DNA of 64,000 nucleotides, taken from positions 1 through 64,000 of the forward strand of contig NZ_JAIEUI010000009.1 in assembly GCF_022234545.1 (NCBI RefSeq), given 5' to 3'. The position numbers and the translations under genes were made by a program. Of this stretch, positions 27,255-34,834 are shown in pieces. The notes under the pieces were generated by a model. It had not been told where the DNA came from, ran no database searches, and was given only the letters and a program-made list of their open reading frames with translations. This stretch comes from Paenibacillus piscarius (GTDB taxonomy: Bacteria; Bacillota; Bacilli; Paenibacillales; Paenibacillaceae). How positions within the stretch are numbered: position 1 is the stretch's first letter; every line of letters starts with the position of its first letter.

Positions 27255-27435
27255 GCGGACTGACATGACCTTATTTGCTCATAAACTAACCTGATTTCTA
27301 TTCTTGCGGACTCAGAAGACCTTATTGTCCTGATCGAGGGCAATTTCGACCCGAAATCGGATGAATAAGGGCCAGTGTGTCCGCATGACATCGCAAAACC
27401 GGCTATCTAAGATGCATAGCGGATTCTCAGTCCGC
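27255..27435. repeat. four-site dyad repeat, GCGGAC family (51/64/51)
   Basis: Two direct GCGGAC-headed sites start at 27255 and 27306, and two inverted sites end in GTCCGC at 27384 and 27435. The 15-bp sites therefore start at 27255, 27306, 27370 and 27421, with spacings of 51, 64 and 51. The element is exactly symmetric about 27345. Inner flanks CCTTATT (27320-27326) and AATAAGG (27364-27370) extend the dyad. It lies between the convergent ends of the beta-mannosidase and DsbA-like genes. Confidence 0.88.
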
Positions 27436-27464
27436 ATGGGCAGCAGGATTCGGCACATTCAAAC

Positions 27465-27502
27465 AAACAGCGGTCCTCCGATGACGGGGGACCGCTGTTT
27501 TT
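27465..27502. terminator. bidirectional terminator
   Basis: AAACAGCGGTCC (27465-27476) pairs perfectly with GGACCGCTGTTT (27489-27500), with T runs on both strands, 17 bp past the DsbA-like stop. Confidence 0.9.
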
Positions 27503-27518
27503 GAATAACCGGCCGTCT

Positions 27519-28436
27519 TCAGGCCGGTTCGATGAACATCTCACCCAGAATATGCCGGGTGCGGTAGGAATACTCATTAAGCGCTGCGGCGGTGAAGGAT
27601 TCCACGTCCTCTTGAGCGATATCATACATGGCCTCGATTTCTCTGGAGAAGAGAAGCTGTCCTTCGGACAATAGCTCCGGCATCGGCGGGATAGCCGCTG
27701 GAACCAGCGGCTCAGGGATGAGCTGCTGCAGGGCATCTGCGTAGTGTTGCAGGGAGCGGGCGCCGACGATTTTGACACCCTTATTCTCTTCGTTGACCAT
27801 GATCAGGGTAGGGAAGCCTCGCACACCAAGCTGGGCTGCCTTCTGGAAATCCGCCTCCAGCAGGTCCTGTGCCGCTTCCAGGCCGGAGGCCTGAACAATC
27901 TCCTCCCCGGGCAGACCGAGACTGTTCACAATCTCTGTGAGGACCTCATCTGTCCCGATATTGCGGTTGAAGACGAAGACCGCCTCTCTTGCCCGCCGGA
28001 GGAAGGCATGCTCTTGTCCGGGATGTCTGCTCTGAATGACTTTGAATACCCGGGACGGCGGATAAGAGGACATAACCGGGTCGTTTAGCCATAGACTGCC
28101 GTCAATGGGCATCCGGGAATGCTCCCCGACCTCTCTCCAGTGTCCGGCCACATCGGCAGGCTGCGAGATGCCGTTCGCCTTGTCCGCGAATCCGCTCCAG
28201 CCCGCCAGCAATCCGCCCATCAGCAGCTCTATTTTGAAATATTGGCCGTATTGGTGAATGAACCGGTTCAGCACAGGCTCCAACGCCCAGCAGTGTGAAC
28301 AGATCGGGTCTGTAGCATAATAGAGAGTAATTTGGGGCTGTGGCCGCGGGTTGAAGTCCACCATTTGGACAGTATCTTCCCCGCCCGGACCGCATACCCC
28401 CGTCTTCAGATCACAGAGCATAGGATTTGTATTCAT
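27519..28436 (-). CDS. DsbA-family thioredoxin-fold protein, SpxH/YjbH-like
   Basis: A 305-residue cytoplasmic protein with no signal peptide. A thioredoxin fold with a helical insert begins LYYATDPICSHCWALEPV, giving a CxxC motif followed by Trp, and the cis-Pro loop is GVRGFPTLIM. The CSHCW motif and length resemble the YjbH/SpxH adaptor group, which delivers Spx to ClpXP, but the sequence also fits general DsbA-like oxidoreductases, so I leave the symbol open. There is an unusual Cys-containing N-terminal extension (MLCDLKTGVCGPGG). GAGGT precedes the ATG. It diverges from an HxlR-type regulator, suggesting thiol-stress control. Confidence 0.8.
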   Translation of the reverse strand: MNTNPMLCDLKTGVCGPGGEDTVQMVDFNPRPQPQITLYYATDPICSHCWALEPVLNRFIHQYGQYFKIELLMGGLLAGWSGFADKANGISQPADVAGHWREVGEHSRMPIDGSLWLNDPVMSSYPPSRVFKVIQSRHPGQEHAFLRRAREAVFVFNRNIGTDEVLTEIVNSLGLPGEEIVQASGLEAAQDLLEADFQKAAQLGVRGFPTLIMVNEENKGVKIVGARSLQHYADALQQLIPEPLVPAAIPPMPELLSEGQLLFSREIEAMYDIAQEDVESFTAAALNEYSYRTRHILGEMFIEPA

Positions 28437-28550
28437 AGGCTGTTTACCTCACTTTCTTTTCGCGCTGAAACGGTACCGTCCTCCTTTAAAAGGACGGCAG
28501 AGCCGCTTCCACTTGTAGTATGATTATAATATCTGGGATCGGATTAACAA

Positions 28551-28569
28551 GTACTATTGTTTTTAATAC
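28551..28569. promoter_or_regulatory. imperfect palindrome in the dsbA-like/HxlR gap
   Basis: GTACTATTGTTTTTAATAC has partly symmetric ends (GTA.TA / TA.TAC) and resembles the AT-rich operators of YodB/HypR-type HxlR regulators. Confidence 0.45.
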
Positions 28570-28572
28570 CTG

Positions 28573-28587
28573 GTATATAAAATATAC
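28573..28587. promoter_or_regulatory. HxlR-type operator palindrome
   Basis: Perfect 15-bp palindrome GTATAT-AAA-ATATAC, 18 bp before the HxlR start, suited to autorepression. Confidence 0.65.
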
Positions 28588-28605
28588 TATCGGAGGAACA
28601 GCCAT

Positions 28606-28938
28606 ATGAAATATGAAGTAGACTTAACGCAGATGTGTCCCGCGACGTTTGCTTTTCATGTCATCAGCGGGAAGTGGAATTTGCCTATACTGGCTTTGCT
28701 GAGCGGGGGAGAACCGGTCCGGTACAACGAATTAAAAAGAAAATTAAGCGGCATCACCGGAACCACGCTGACGAATTGTCTCAAGGATCTTATCGATTAC
28801 GGGATTATCCATCGCGAGCAGTATCATGAGGTGCCGCCGCGGGTTGAATACTCTCTGACCCCGGCCGGGAAGGAACTGGTCCCGTTAATCGAAGATATTG
28901 TGGCCTGGGGTGCCAGGAATATGCATGTGTCCGGCTGA
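28606..28938 (+). CDS. HxlR-family winged-helix regulator
   Basis: A 110-residue MarR/HxlR-type DNA-binding protein. The family core reads VISGKWNLPILALLSGG, then RYNELKRKLSGITGTTLTNCLKDL and a wing with EVPPRVEYSLTPAGKEL. Cys11 lies just before the conserved helix, at the place where redox-sensing members (YodB, HypR, QorR) carry the reactive cysteine. GGAGG precedes the ATG. It is divergent from the thioredoxin-fold gene with palindromes between, so it probably senses quinones, aldehydes or disulphide stress. That function is inference from family and context. Confidence 0.9.
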   Translation: MKYEVDLTQMCPATFAFHVISGKWNLPILALLSGGEPVRYNELKRKLSGITGTTLTNCLKDLIDYGIIHREQYHEVPPRVEYSLTPAGKELVPLIEDIVAWGARNMHVSG

Positions 28939-28962
28939 AGCCCGGATATCCCGCACTTCCGG

Positions 28963-28991
28963 TTGACTTGCACAGGACCCGCCCCTATGAT
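28963..28991 (+). promoter_or_regulatory. sigma-A promoter for the CYTH gene
   Basis: TTGACT (28963-28968) and TATGAT (28986-28991) are separated by 17 bp, 60 bp upstream of the CYTH start. Confidence 0.7.
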
Positions 28992-29051
28992 GATAAATAA
29001 TATGTAACATCAACGCTCGCACAAAGCTCGCACACAGAGGAGAGAAACAGC

Positions 29052-29546
29052 ATGGCGATGGAGATCGAACGCAAGTTCCTGCTGCCGGAATACCCGGAGC
29101 GGCTGATTGAAGAAGGACAGCTGAAGGTGCTGACCCGTCACAGTATTGACCAGACGTATCTTGCAATTGAAGACGGACAGGAGCTGCGGGTGCGGAAGAT
29201 CACCGATCTGGACACCGGCGAGGTTACGTACACTCACACCTTCAAGGATGGCAAGGGCATTAGCCGCCAGGAGATTGAATATTCCATTTCCGCAGGCTTG
29301 TATAACCAGATGATTGAGGCTGTGAAGGCGATCCCGCTGGTCAAAACCCGCATTACAGGCGTATGGAACGGTACAACGGTAGAGATTGATCTCTACACCC
29401 AACTGGAGCTGACGGTGCTGGAGGTTGAATTCGATTCGCTGGAGGAAGCGGAGCGCTTCACGGCCCCGGAATGGTTCGGCCTGGATGTCAGCACAGAGAA
29501 GAAGTACAGCAACAAAACAGTCTGGAAAGAGCTCCAGAACAAATAG
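29052..29546 (+). CDS. CYTH-domain protein
   Basis: A 164-residue member of the CYTH/triphosphate tunnel metalloenzyme family. The N-terminal signature MEIERKFLL (ExExK) is intact, with further charged tunnel strands (ELRVRKI, YTHTFKDGKGISRQEIE, TVEIDLYTQLELTVLEVEF). Family members hydrolyse inorganic triphosphate or organic triphosphates, but the substrate here is not determined. AGAGGAGAG precedes the ATG. It has its own promoter and stands alone before thrC. Confidence 0.88.
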   Translation: MAMEIERKFLLPEYPERLIEEGQLKVLTRHSIDQTYLAIEDGQELRVRKITDLDTGEVTYTHTFKDGKGISRQEIEYSISAGLYNQMIEAVKAIPLVKTRITGVWNGTTVEIDLYTQLELTVLEVEFDSLEEAERFTAPEWFGLDVSTEKKYSNKTVWKELQNK

Positions 29547-29659
29547 CACGTAACATGTAGCACACAGCTCCCCTAAGTTCACAGAATCAGCGGACTTTAA
29601 CGCGTAAACGTGGTACTATGTAGAGTAAATAAAGAGGGGTTCAGGAGGATGAGACGGGT

Positions 29660-31048
29660 ATGGAGTATATAAGCACAAGAGGCAAGGTAGCGGCCAGAGG
29701 GTTTATTGACACGGTACTGATGGGGCTGGCCGATGACGGCGGACTGATGGTGCCGGCTGAGATTCCGGTGATTTCCCCGGAGAAGCTGGAGGAATGGAGA
29801 AGCCTGAGCTATCAGGAGCTGTTCCTGGAGATTTTCTCCTATTATATCAATGATGAGATTCCCTATGAGGATCTGCGCAAAATGGTCTACACCAGCTATG
29901 GCAACTTCCGTGCTCCGGAGGTGACGCCGCTGCGCAAGGTGAAGGATTCTCTGTATGTGCTGGAGCTGTTCCATGGACCGACCTTTGCCTTCAAGGATGT
30001 GGCACTGCAATTCATGGGTGAGCTGTACTCCTATATTGCCAAGGTGCGGGGCGAGATTATCCATATTCTCGGCGCTACCTCCGGCGATACCGGAGCGGCT
30101 GCGATTCAGGGCGTACGCGGCAAGGAAGGCATCAAAATCTGTATCCTTCATCCGCACGGCAAGGTCAGCAAGGTGCAGGAGCTGCAGATGACCACCGTAG
30201 AGGACAGCAATGTGCTGAACCTGTCGGTAGAGGGCAACTTCGACGATTGCCAGAAGATTATCAAGGAGTTATTCGCCGATCTCGACTTCAAGGGACAGTA
30301 CCATCTGCGGGCGGTGAACTCGATTAACTTCGTGCGCATTCTGGCTCAGACGGTCTATTACTTCTATGCTTATCTGCAGCTTCCGGGCAGCGATCAGAAG
30401 AAGGTGAATATCAGTGTGCCTTCGGGCAACTTCGGTAATATTTTCTCAGGCTACCTGGCGCAGCAGATGGGGCTGCCGATTCACAAGCTCATTATTGCCA
30501 CCAATGAGAACAATATTCTGGAGCGCTTTGTCTTAACGGGCGAATACAAGCCGGGCAGCTTCATCGGCACCTACAGCCCTTCGATGGATATTCAGGTGGC
30601 GAGCAACTTCGAGCGGTATCTGTATTATCTGGTGGGCGAGGATGCGGAGAAGGTGTCCGCCTATATGGCGGCCTTGCAGAGTGAGGGCTCCTTCACAGTG
30701 GACGGGGAGCTGCTTGCCCAAGTACAGAAGGATTTCTCCGCATTGGGTGTGAAGAACGCACAGTGCCTGGAGATCATCAGCCAGTATAAGCAGGAATCCG
30801 GTTATCTGCTCGACCCGCATTCCGCCTGCGGTGTTGCGGCCTGCGAGAAGTTCAGCGCGCCTGACGAGGTTAGCATTGCTTACGCTACTGCGCATCCGGC
30901 CAAGTTCGATGAGGCGATTGAATTGACCGGCATCAAGCAGGAGTTCCCCGCTCAGATCTCGGCGCTGTTCGAGCAGCCGCAGCATCAGGTCGTAGTCGAT
31001 CATGATAAGGCGGAGATCGTGCGCCAGCTTGTGGCATTTTACGGGTAA
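29660..31048 (+). CDS. thrC: threonine synthase
   Basis: PLP enzyme converting O-phosphohomoserine to threonine. At 462 residues, with the N-terminal region MEYISTRGKVAARGFIDTVL and DDGGLMVP, it is the long proteobacterial/fungal-type form rather than the 350-residue Bacillus form. The PLP lysine lies in HGPTFAFKDVALQ, the phosphate-binding loops include GATSGDTGAAAI, and SVPSGNFGNIFSGYLAQ is typical. AGGAGG precedes the ATG by 11 bp. It is not joined to hom or thrB here. I saw no T-box or riboswitch fold in its short leader. Confidence 0.93.
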   Translation: MEYISTRGKVAARGFIDTVLMGLADDGGLMVPAEIPVISPEKLEEWRSLSYQELFLEIFSYYINDEIPYEDLRKMVYTSYGNFRAPEVTPLRKVKDSLYVLELFHGPTFAFKDVALQFMGELYSYIAKVRGEIIHILGATSGDTGAAAIQGVRGKEGIKICILHPHGKVSKVQELQMTTVEDSNVLNLSVEGNFDDCQKIIKELFADLDFKGQYHLRAVNSINFVRILAQTVYYFYAYLQLPGSDQKKVNISVPSGNFGNIFSGYLAQQMGLPIHKLIIATNENNILERFVLTGEYKPGSFIGTYSPSMDIQVASNFERYLYYLVGEDAEKVSAYMAALQSEGSFTVDGELLAQVQKDFSALGVKNAQCLEIISQYKQESGYLLDPHSACGVAACEKFSAPDEVSIAYATAHPAKFDEAIELTGIKQEFPAQISALFEQPQHQVVVDHDKAEIVRQLVAFYG

Positions 31049-31084
31049 AATAGGTTGCGGGTGCAGTTGGGCCCGCTCATTGAG

Positions 31085-31114
31085 ACAGCCCCCGCCGGGA
31101 TGAGCGGGGGCTGT
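31085..31114 (+). terminator. hairpin after thrC
   Basis: An 11-bp perfect stem (ACAGCCCCCGC at 31085-31095, GCGGGGGCTGT at 31104-31114), very GC-rich, 36 bp past the stop; only a short T stretch follows. Confidence 0.7.
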
Positions 31115-31245
31115 TCGGCGTGGCACTGGATCGTACGCGCACTGTCCGTTAGTAGCAATCATATGTGAATTTGTGAGATGGACGTAACCAATGGCTTACT
31201 GTGGGGGTTGCTGTGTCCTATTAAAGGTGCGAGGTGGATACTTAA

Positions 31246-31424
31246 ATGCAATCTGTACATCTGAATTGTCGGATACACCGCCGAATATCCGTTTACATGT
31301 AATTGATGCAACTAAAATCCCAGATGTACCCGGGATCTCACCCTCCGGGCAGATTTAGTTGTACAAACTACAGTTGGAAGTGGAAATTCATCCTGTTTGC
31401 TGTTTTAAGTTGCACAGATTGCAG
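31246..31424. repeat. four-site dyad repeat, TGTA family, copy A (51/62/51)
   Basis: 15-bp sites start at 31246 (ATGCAATCTGTACAT), 31297 (ATGTAATTGATGCAA), 31359 (TTGTACAAACTACAG) and 31410 (TTGCACAGATTGCAG). Spacings are 51, 62 and 51, symmetric about 31335. Site 1 matches the reverse complement of site 4 at 12 of 15 positions. The flank GATTTAG before site 3 recurs in copy C. Confidence 0.88.
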
Positions 31425-31453
31425 GTATCCCCGAAAGCGTTCGCTCTGACCAC

Positions 31454-31495
31454 TGCCCGTTGCCCACTGCCCACTGCCCACTGCCCACTGTCCAC
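31454..31495. repeat. 7-bp microsatellite (TGCCCAC)
   Basis: Four perfect tandem TGCCCAC units from 31461 to 31488 are flanked by TGCCCGT before and TGTCCAC after, six units in all. It sits between two four-site elements. Confidence 0.85.
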
Positions 31496-31578
31496 TCCAT
31501 TGCGCCTGCTGATTGCTCTCCGCCCACTAGCTATTGCTCCCTTCCACTTAACCTAATCTGCTTCCACCTGGTGGGCAA

Positions 31579-31758
31579 TTGCACTTTGTACAGTAGAAAG
31601 TCCCCAAAACACCTCTAAAATTGATTCTGTTGTATTTCATGCAGCAGAATGGTTGTGGGATGGCTTGATACATGCCTAAACTCCAAATTCTAGTGTACAA
31701 AATACAACAGAATGGCTTAAAAGGAGCTTTCTACCGGATTCTATTGTACGAAGTACAA
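31579..31758. repeat. four-site dyad repeat, TGTA family, copy B (51/63/51)
   Basis: Sites start at 31579 (TTGCACTTTGTACAG), 31630 (TTGTATTTCATGCAG), 31693 (GTGTACAAAATACAA) and 31744 (TTGTACGAAGTACAA, a perfect palindrome). Spacings are 51, 63 and 51, symmetric about 31668.5. ATTCT/AGAAT flanks extend the hairpins at several sites. All fit YTGYAY-N3-RTRCAR or miss it by one base. Confidence 0.9.
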
Positions 31759-31790
31759 TTGCAGGCGCCGCTGGGGGAGGGGGAATGGCC

Positions 31791-31946
31791 GGTTGGAGTG
31801 GGGAGACTCGCTGGTGGCCATCATGTCCCGGTTGGAGCGGGGCGACCCGGTGGGAGTGTGCATGGTCCGATTGGAGTCAGATGACGCCCTGTGGGGAGGC
31901 ATGACCGGGTTAGAGTTGGACGACTCGCTGGGACGGACTAATGCCC
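31791..31946. repeat. 39-bp minisatellite, four units
   Basis: Diverged units start at 31791, 31830, 31869 and 31908, an exact 39-bp period, each opening with GGTTGGAG or a near match. Since 39 is divisible by three, the frame stays open as a 13-residue repeat on both strands. There is no ribosome binding site or family match, so I do not call a gene. Confidence 0.8.
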
Positions 31947-32156
31947 TCATAGACCGCCGACGGCGGGCGAAGAGGGTTTGCACTCAGGTGCTTTTTTTCA
32001 CAAGCGAAATCTAGCGGAATTTGTCGGAAAATACGGCGGAAAAGTGGACATACCTACCACGGAGTGAGAAAATAACAGATATGCTGAACTGCATCAAGTC
32101 AAAGTTATCATGTGAAACCTATAAATTCGTATATTGTAAAAAGGACGGGATCATTC

Positions 32157-33143
32157 ATGACAATTCGTTTCGGGGTCGTCGGAACTAACTGGATTACGGA
32201 CCGCTTCATTCAGGCGGGACTGGAGAACGAGGAATTTCTGCTGACCGCGGTGTATTCCCGCACAGAGGAGAAGGGGCAGGCTTTTGCCGCCAAATATGCC
32301 GGAGCTTCCATCTACACGGACCTGGAGCAGATGGTATCCAGTACGGAGGTGGATGCGGTATATATCGCCAGCCCGAACTCCATGCACGCGGAGCAGGCCA
32401 TCATCTGTATGAATCACGGCAAGCATGTCATCTGCGAGAAGCCGGCGGCCTCCAACAGCCGGGAGCTGAAGGCGATGATTGAAGCAGCGCGCAGCAATGA
32501 TGTGCTGTTCATGGAAGCGATGAAGTCTACCTTCATGCCGAATTTCGGCGTGATCCGGGATAATCTGTATAAGCTGGGCCAGGTACGGCGTTATTTCGCG
32601 GGTTACTGTCAATATTCATCCAGATACGATGCCTATCGTCAAGGGACGGTGCTGAACGCCTTCAATCCGGAGTACTCCAACGGTTCGCTGATGGATCTGG
32701 GCATCTACTGTCTGTACCCGATGGTTACCTTGTTCGGTAAGCCGGAGATGGTGAAGGCTGTAGGCCTGATGCTGGCTTCAGGCGTGGACGGCGAAGGCAG
32801 CATCGTGATGCGCTACCCGGATATGGAGGCTGTGATCATGCATTCCAAGATTGCCGAGTCCTACCTGCCGGCCGAGATTCAGGGAGAGAACGGGACGATG
32901 GTCATCGACAAGATTAATCAGCCCTACCAGGTCAAAATCCACTACCGCGACGGAACCGTCGAGGAGCTTACGCTCCCGCAGGTGTACGAGTCCATGTATT
33001 ACGAGGTACAGGAGTTCATTGAGCTGCTGAAGAGCGGGCGCAGGGAGAGTGAGATCAACAGCCATGCCAATTCATTGGCGGTTGCTGAGGTGATGGAAGA
33101 GGCGAGAGCCCAGATCGGCCTGCGCTATGCCTCGGATCTCTAG
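32157..33143 (+). CDS. Gfo/Idh/MocA-family oxidoreductase
   Basis: A 328-residue NAD(P)-dependent oxidoreductase acting on a sugar, inositol or related polyol. The Rossmann fold begins IRFGVVGTNWITDRFI, the EKP motif (HVICEKPAASNSRELK) supplies the catalytic Lys, and the C-terminal alpha/beta domain contains GSLMDLGIYCLYP. The ATG at 32157 follows AAGGAC; an upstream frame to 32112 has no support. A radical SAM gene follows after 33 bp and may be cotranscribed. The substrate is unknown. Confidence 0.88.
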   Translation: MTIRFGVVGTNWITDRFIQAGLENEEFLLTAVYSRTEEKGQAFAAKYAGASIYTDLEQMVSSTEVDAVYIASPNSMHAEQAIICMNHGKHVICEKPAASNSRELKAMIEAARSNDVLFMEAMKSTFMPNFGVIRDNLYKLGQVRRYFAGYCQYSSRYDAYRQGTVLNAFNPEYSNGSLMDLGIYCLYPMVTLFGKPEMVKAVGLMLASGVDGEGSIVMRYPDMEAVIMHSKIAESYLPAEIQGENGTMVIDKINQPYQVKIHYRDGTVEELTLPQVYESMYYEVQEFIELLKSGRRESEINSHANSLAVAEVMEEARAQIGLRYASDL

Positions 33144-33176
33144 CCGTCATTATAATATTGAAATGGGGAGCAGCAC

Positions 33177-34052
33177 TTGAAGACGTTCAAAAAGGTATAC
33201 ATCGAGATCACAAGCGTCTGCAACCTGGCCTGCAGCTTCTGTCCGCCCACGGAGCGGCAGAAGAATTTCATGAAGCTGGAGACGTTCAACACGATCCTCG
33301 ATGAGATCAAACCGCATAGCAATCATATCTATCTGCATGTCAAAGGCGAGCCGCTTTTGCATCCGAAGCTGGGCGAGCTGCTGGATGCCGCCCATGCCAA
33401 GGGCTTCAAGGTCAACATCACGACCAACGGGACGCTGATTCATAAGGCGGGGCCGAAGCTGCTCGGCAAGCCGGCGCTGCGGCAGATGAACTTCTCGCTG
33501 CACAGCTTCGACGGCCATGCCGGCTCGGAGAACCGCGAGGGCTATCTTGCCGAGATCATAAGGTTCGTCCGGGAGATCTCCGCCCAGGGCGTGATTGTCT
33601 CGTTCCGGCTGTGGAATCTGACCGAGGATAACCGGACGAATCTGGAGAAGCAGCGCAACCGCGAGACGCTGGCTCTGCTGGAGGAGGCCTTCGGACTCGA
33701 CTACAGAATTGAGGAGAAGGTCGTTCCCGGCAGCGGTGTGAAGATCGCTCCGCGCGTGTATCTGAACCAGGACCATGAGTTCAGATGGCCGGCGCTGCAT
33801 GAGCCGGAGGATGACGGCAAGGGCTTCTGCCATGCGCTGCGCAGCCAGGCTGCGGTCCTGGTAGACGGCACCGTTGTGCCGTGCTGTCTGGATGGCGAAG
33901 GGGTGATCAACCTCGGCAATATTCATGAGCAGCCGTTCTCCGAGATTGTCGAGGGGGAACGGGCGAACAATCTGTTCTATGGCTTCTCCCGCCGGGAGGC
34001 CGTCGAGGAGCTGTGCCGCAAATGCGGTTACCGGCAGCGGTTCGGCACTTAG
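33177..34052 (+). CDS. radical SAM/SPASM-domain protein
   Basis: A 291-residue radical SAM enzyme. The [4Fe-4S] ligands Cys15, Cys19 and Cys22 are in ITSVCNLACSFCPP, followed by the usual GEP-type motif (HVKGEPLLHP) and NITTNGTLI. A SPASM-like C-terminal segment has FCHALRSQ, VPCCLDGEG and LCRKCGYRQRF, ligands for an auxiliary cluster. It starts at TTG after GGGGAG. SPASM proteins modify peptides, sugars or carry out maturation. No precursor peptide gene is evident beside it, so its substrate is open. Confidence 0.88.
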   Translation: MKTFKKVYIEITSVCNLACSFCPPTERQKNFMKLETFNTILDEIKPHSNHIYLHVKGEPLLHPKLGELLDAAHAKGFKVNITTNGTLIHKAGPKLLGKPALRQMNFSLHSFDGHAGSENREGYLAEIIRFVREISAQGVIVSFRLWNLTEDNRTNLEKQRNRETLALLEEAFGLDYRIEEKVVPGSGVKIAPRVYLNQDHEFRWPALHEPEDDGKGFCHALRSQAAVLVDGTVVPCCLDGEGVINLGNIHEQPFSEIVEGERANNLFYGFSRREAVEELCRKCGYRQRFGT

Positions 34053-34159
34053 GCCTGAGCTGAACCGAAGCCGATGCCGGTGCATACCGGCCAGGCAACA
34101 GGGTGAGACTGTGGATAGAACCTGTTCACCAGGCCGGATCATACGAAAAGAGGGAATCA

Positions 34160-34834
34160 ATGCCTACTATACTTGTTGCAGACGACGATGCGAATATCCG
34201 CGAGCTTGTCTGCTTATTTTTGCGCAATGACGGATTCGACACCGCTGAAGCGGCAGACGGCCAGGAGGCGCTGGCGGTCTATGCCAGAACGCAGGTGGAT
34301 CTGGTCATCCTGGATATTATGATGCCGGTGATGGACGGCTGGGCGCTATGCAAGGAGCTGCGCAGGGCGGACCCGGAGCTGCCGCTGCTGATGCTGACGG
34401 CCAAGGGGGAGACCTGGGAGAAGGTGAAGGGCTTCGAGCTGGGAACCGATGACTACCTGACCAAGCCCTTCGATCCGCTGGAGCTGACGGTCCGCGTCAG
34501 AGCCTTGCTGAAGCGTTCCGGGATCGGCAAGTCGCATATGATCCGTATCGGAGAGGTGACGCTGGACCGGCAGACCTACAAGGTAATGAACGGGACAGAA
34601 GCGCTGTCCCTGCCGCTGAAGGAGTTCGAGCTGCTGTACAAGCTGGCCGGAACACCGGGACAGGTCTATACCCGCGAGCAGCTGATCGATCAGATCTGGG
34701 GGATCGATTACGCCGGGGATGACCGGACGGTAGATGTGCATATCAAACGCCTGCGGGAACGGTTCGCGGGGGCGGCGGATTTCCGGATTGAGACCGTGCG
34801 CGGGCTGGGCTACCGGCTTGAGGTTACTGAATGA
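34160..34834 (+). CDS. OmpR-family response regulator
   Basis: A 224-residue regulator. The receiver domain begins PTILVADDDANIRELV, with phospho-site Asp52 in LVILDIMMP and the conserved Lys in DYLTKPF, followed by a winged helix with LPLKEFELL and IETVRGLGYRLE. The ATG at 34160 follows AGAGGGAAT; a GTG at 34103 would add 19 unlikely residues. Its stop overlaps the kinase start by four bases. The following alpha/beta hydrolase is a possible target. Confidence 0.93.
   Translation: MPTILVADDDANIRELVCLFLRNDGFDTAEAADGQEALAVYARTQVDLVILDIMMPVMDGWALCKELRRADPELPLLMLTAKGETWEKVKGFELGTDDYLTKPFDPLELTVRVRALLKRSGIGKSHMIRIGEVTLDRQTYKVMNGTEALSLPLKEFELLYKLAGTPGQVYTREQLIDQIWGIDYAGDDRTVDVHIKRLRERFAGAADFRIETVRGLGYRLEVTE

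Larger units (their letters stand above)
31115..32156. other. gene-free 1-kb gap filled with structured repeats
   Basis: No credible gene lies here. In order it holds a four-site element (31246-31424), a 7-bp microsatellite (31454-31495), a second four-site element (31579-31758) and a four-unit 39-bp minisatellite (31791-31946), followed by a short stem with seven Ts near 31980-31998. Open frames across the region are explained by the repeats. Confidence 0.75.

Noticed and set aside
29547..29659. Riboswitch or T-box leader for thrC
   Set aside because: The leader is only about 110 bp and shows no T-box stems or antiterminator pair.
31359..31556. Short plus-strand frame of 65 residues
   Set aside because: It runs through a four-site element and the 7-bp microsatellite; the apparent peptide repeat is only the microsatellite.
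31741..32014. Frames on both strands over the 39-bp minisatellite
   Set aside because: Open in more than one frame because the period is a multiple of three; no start signal or family match.
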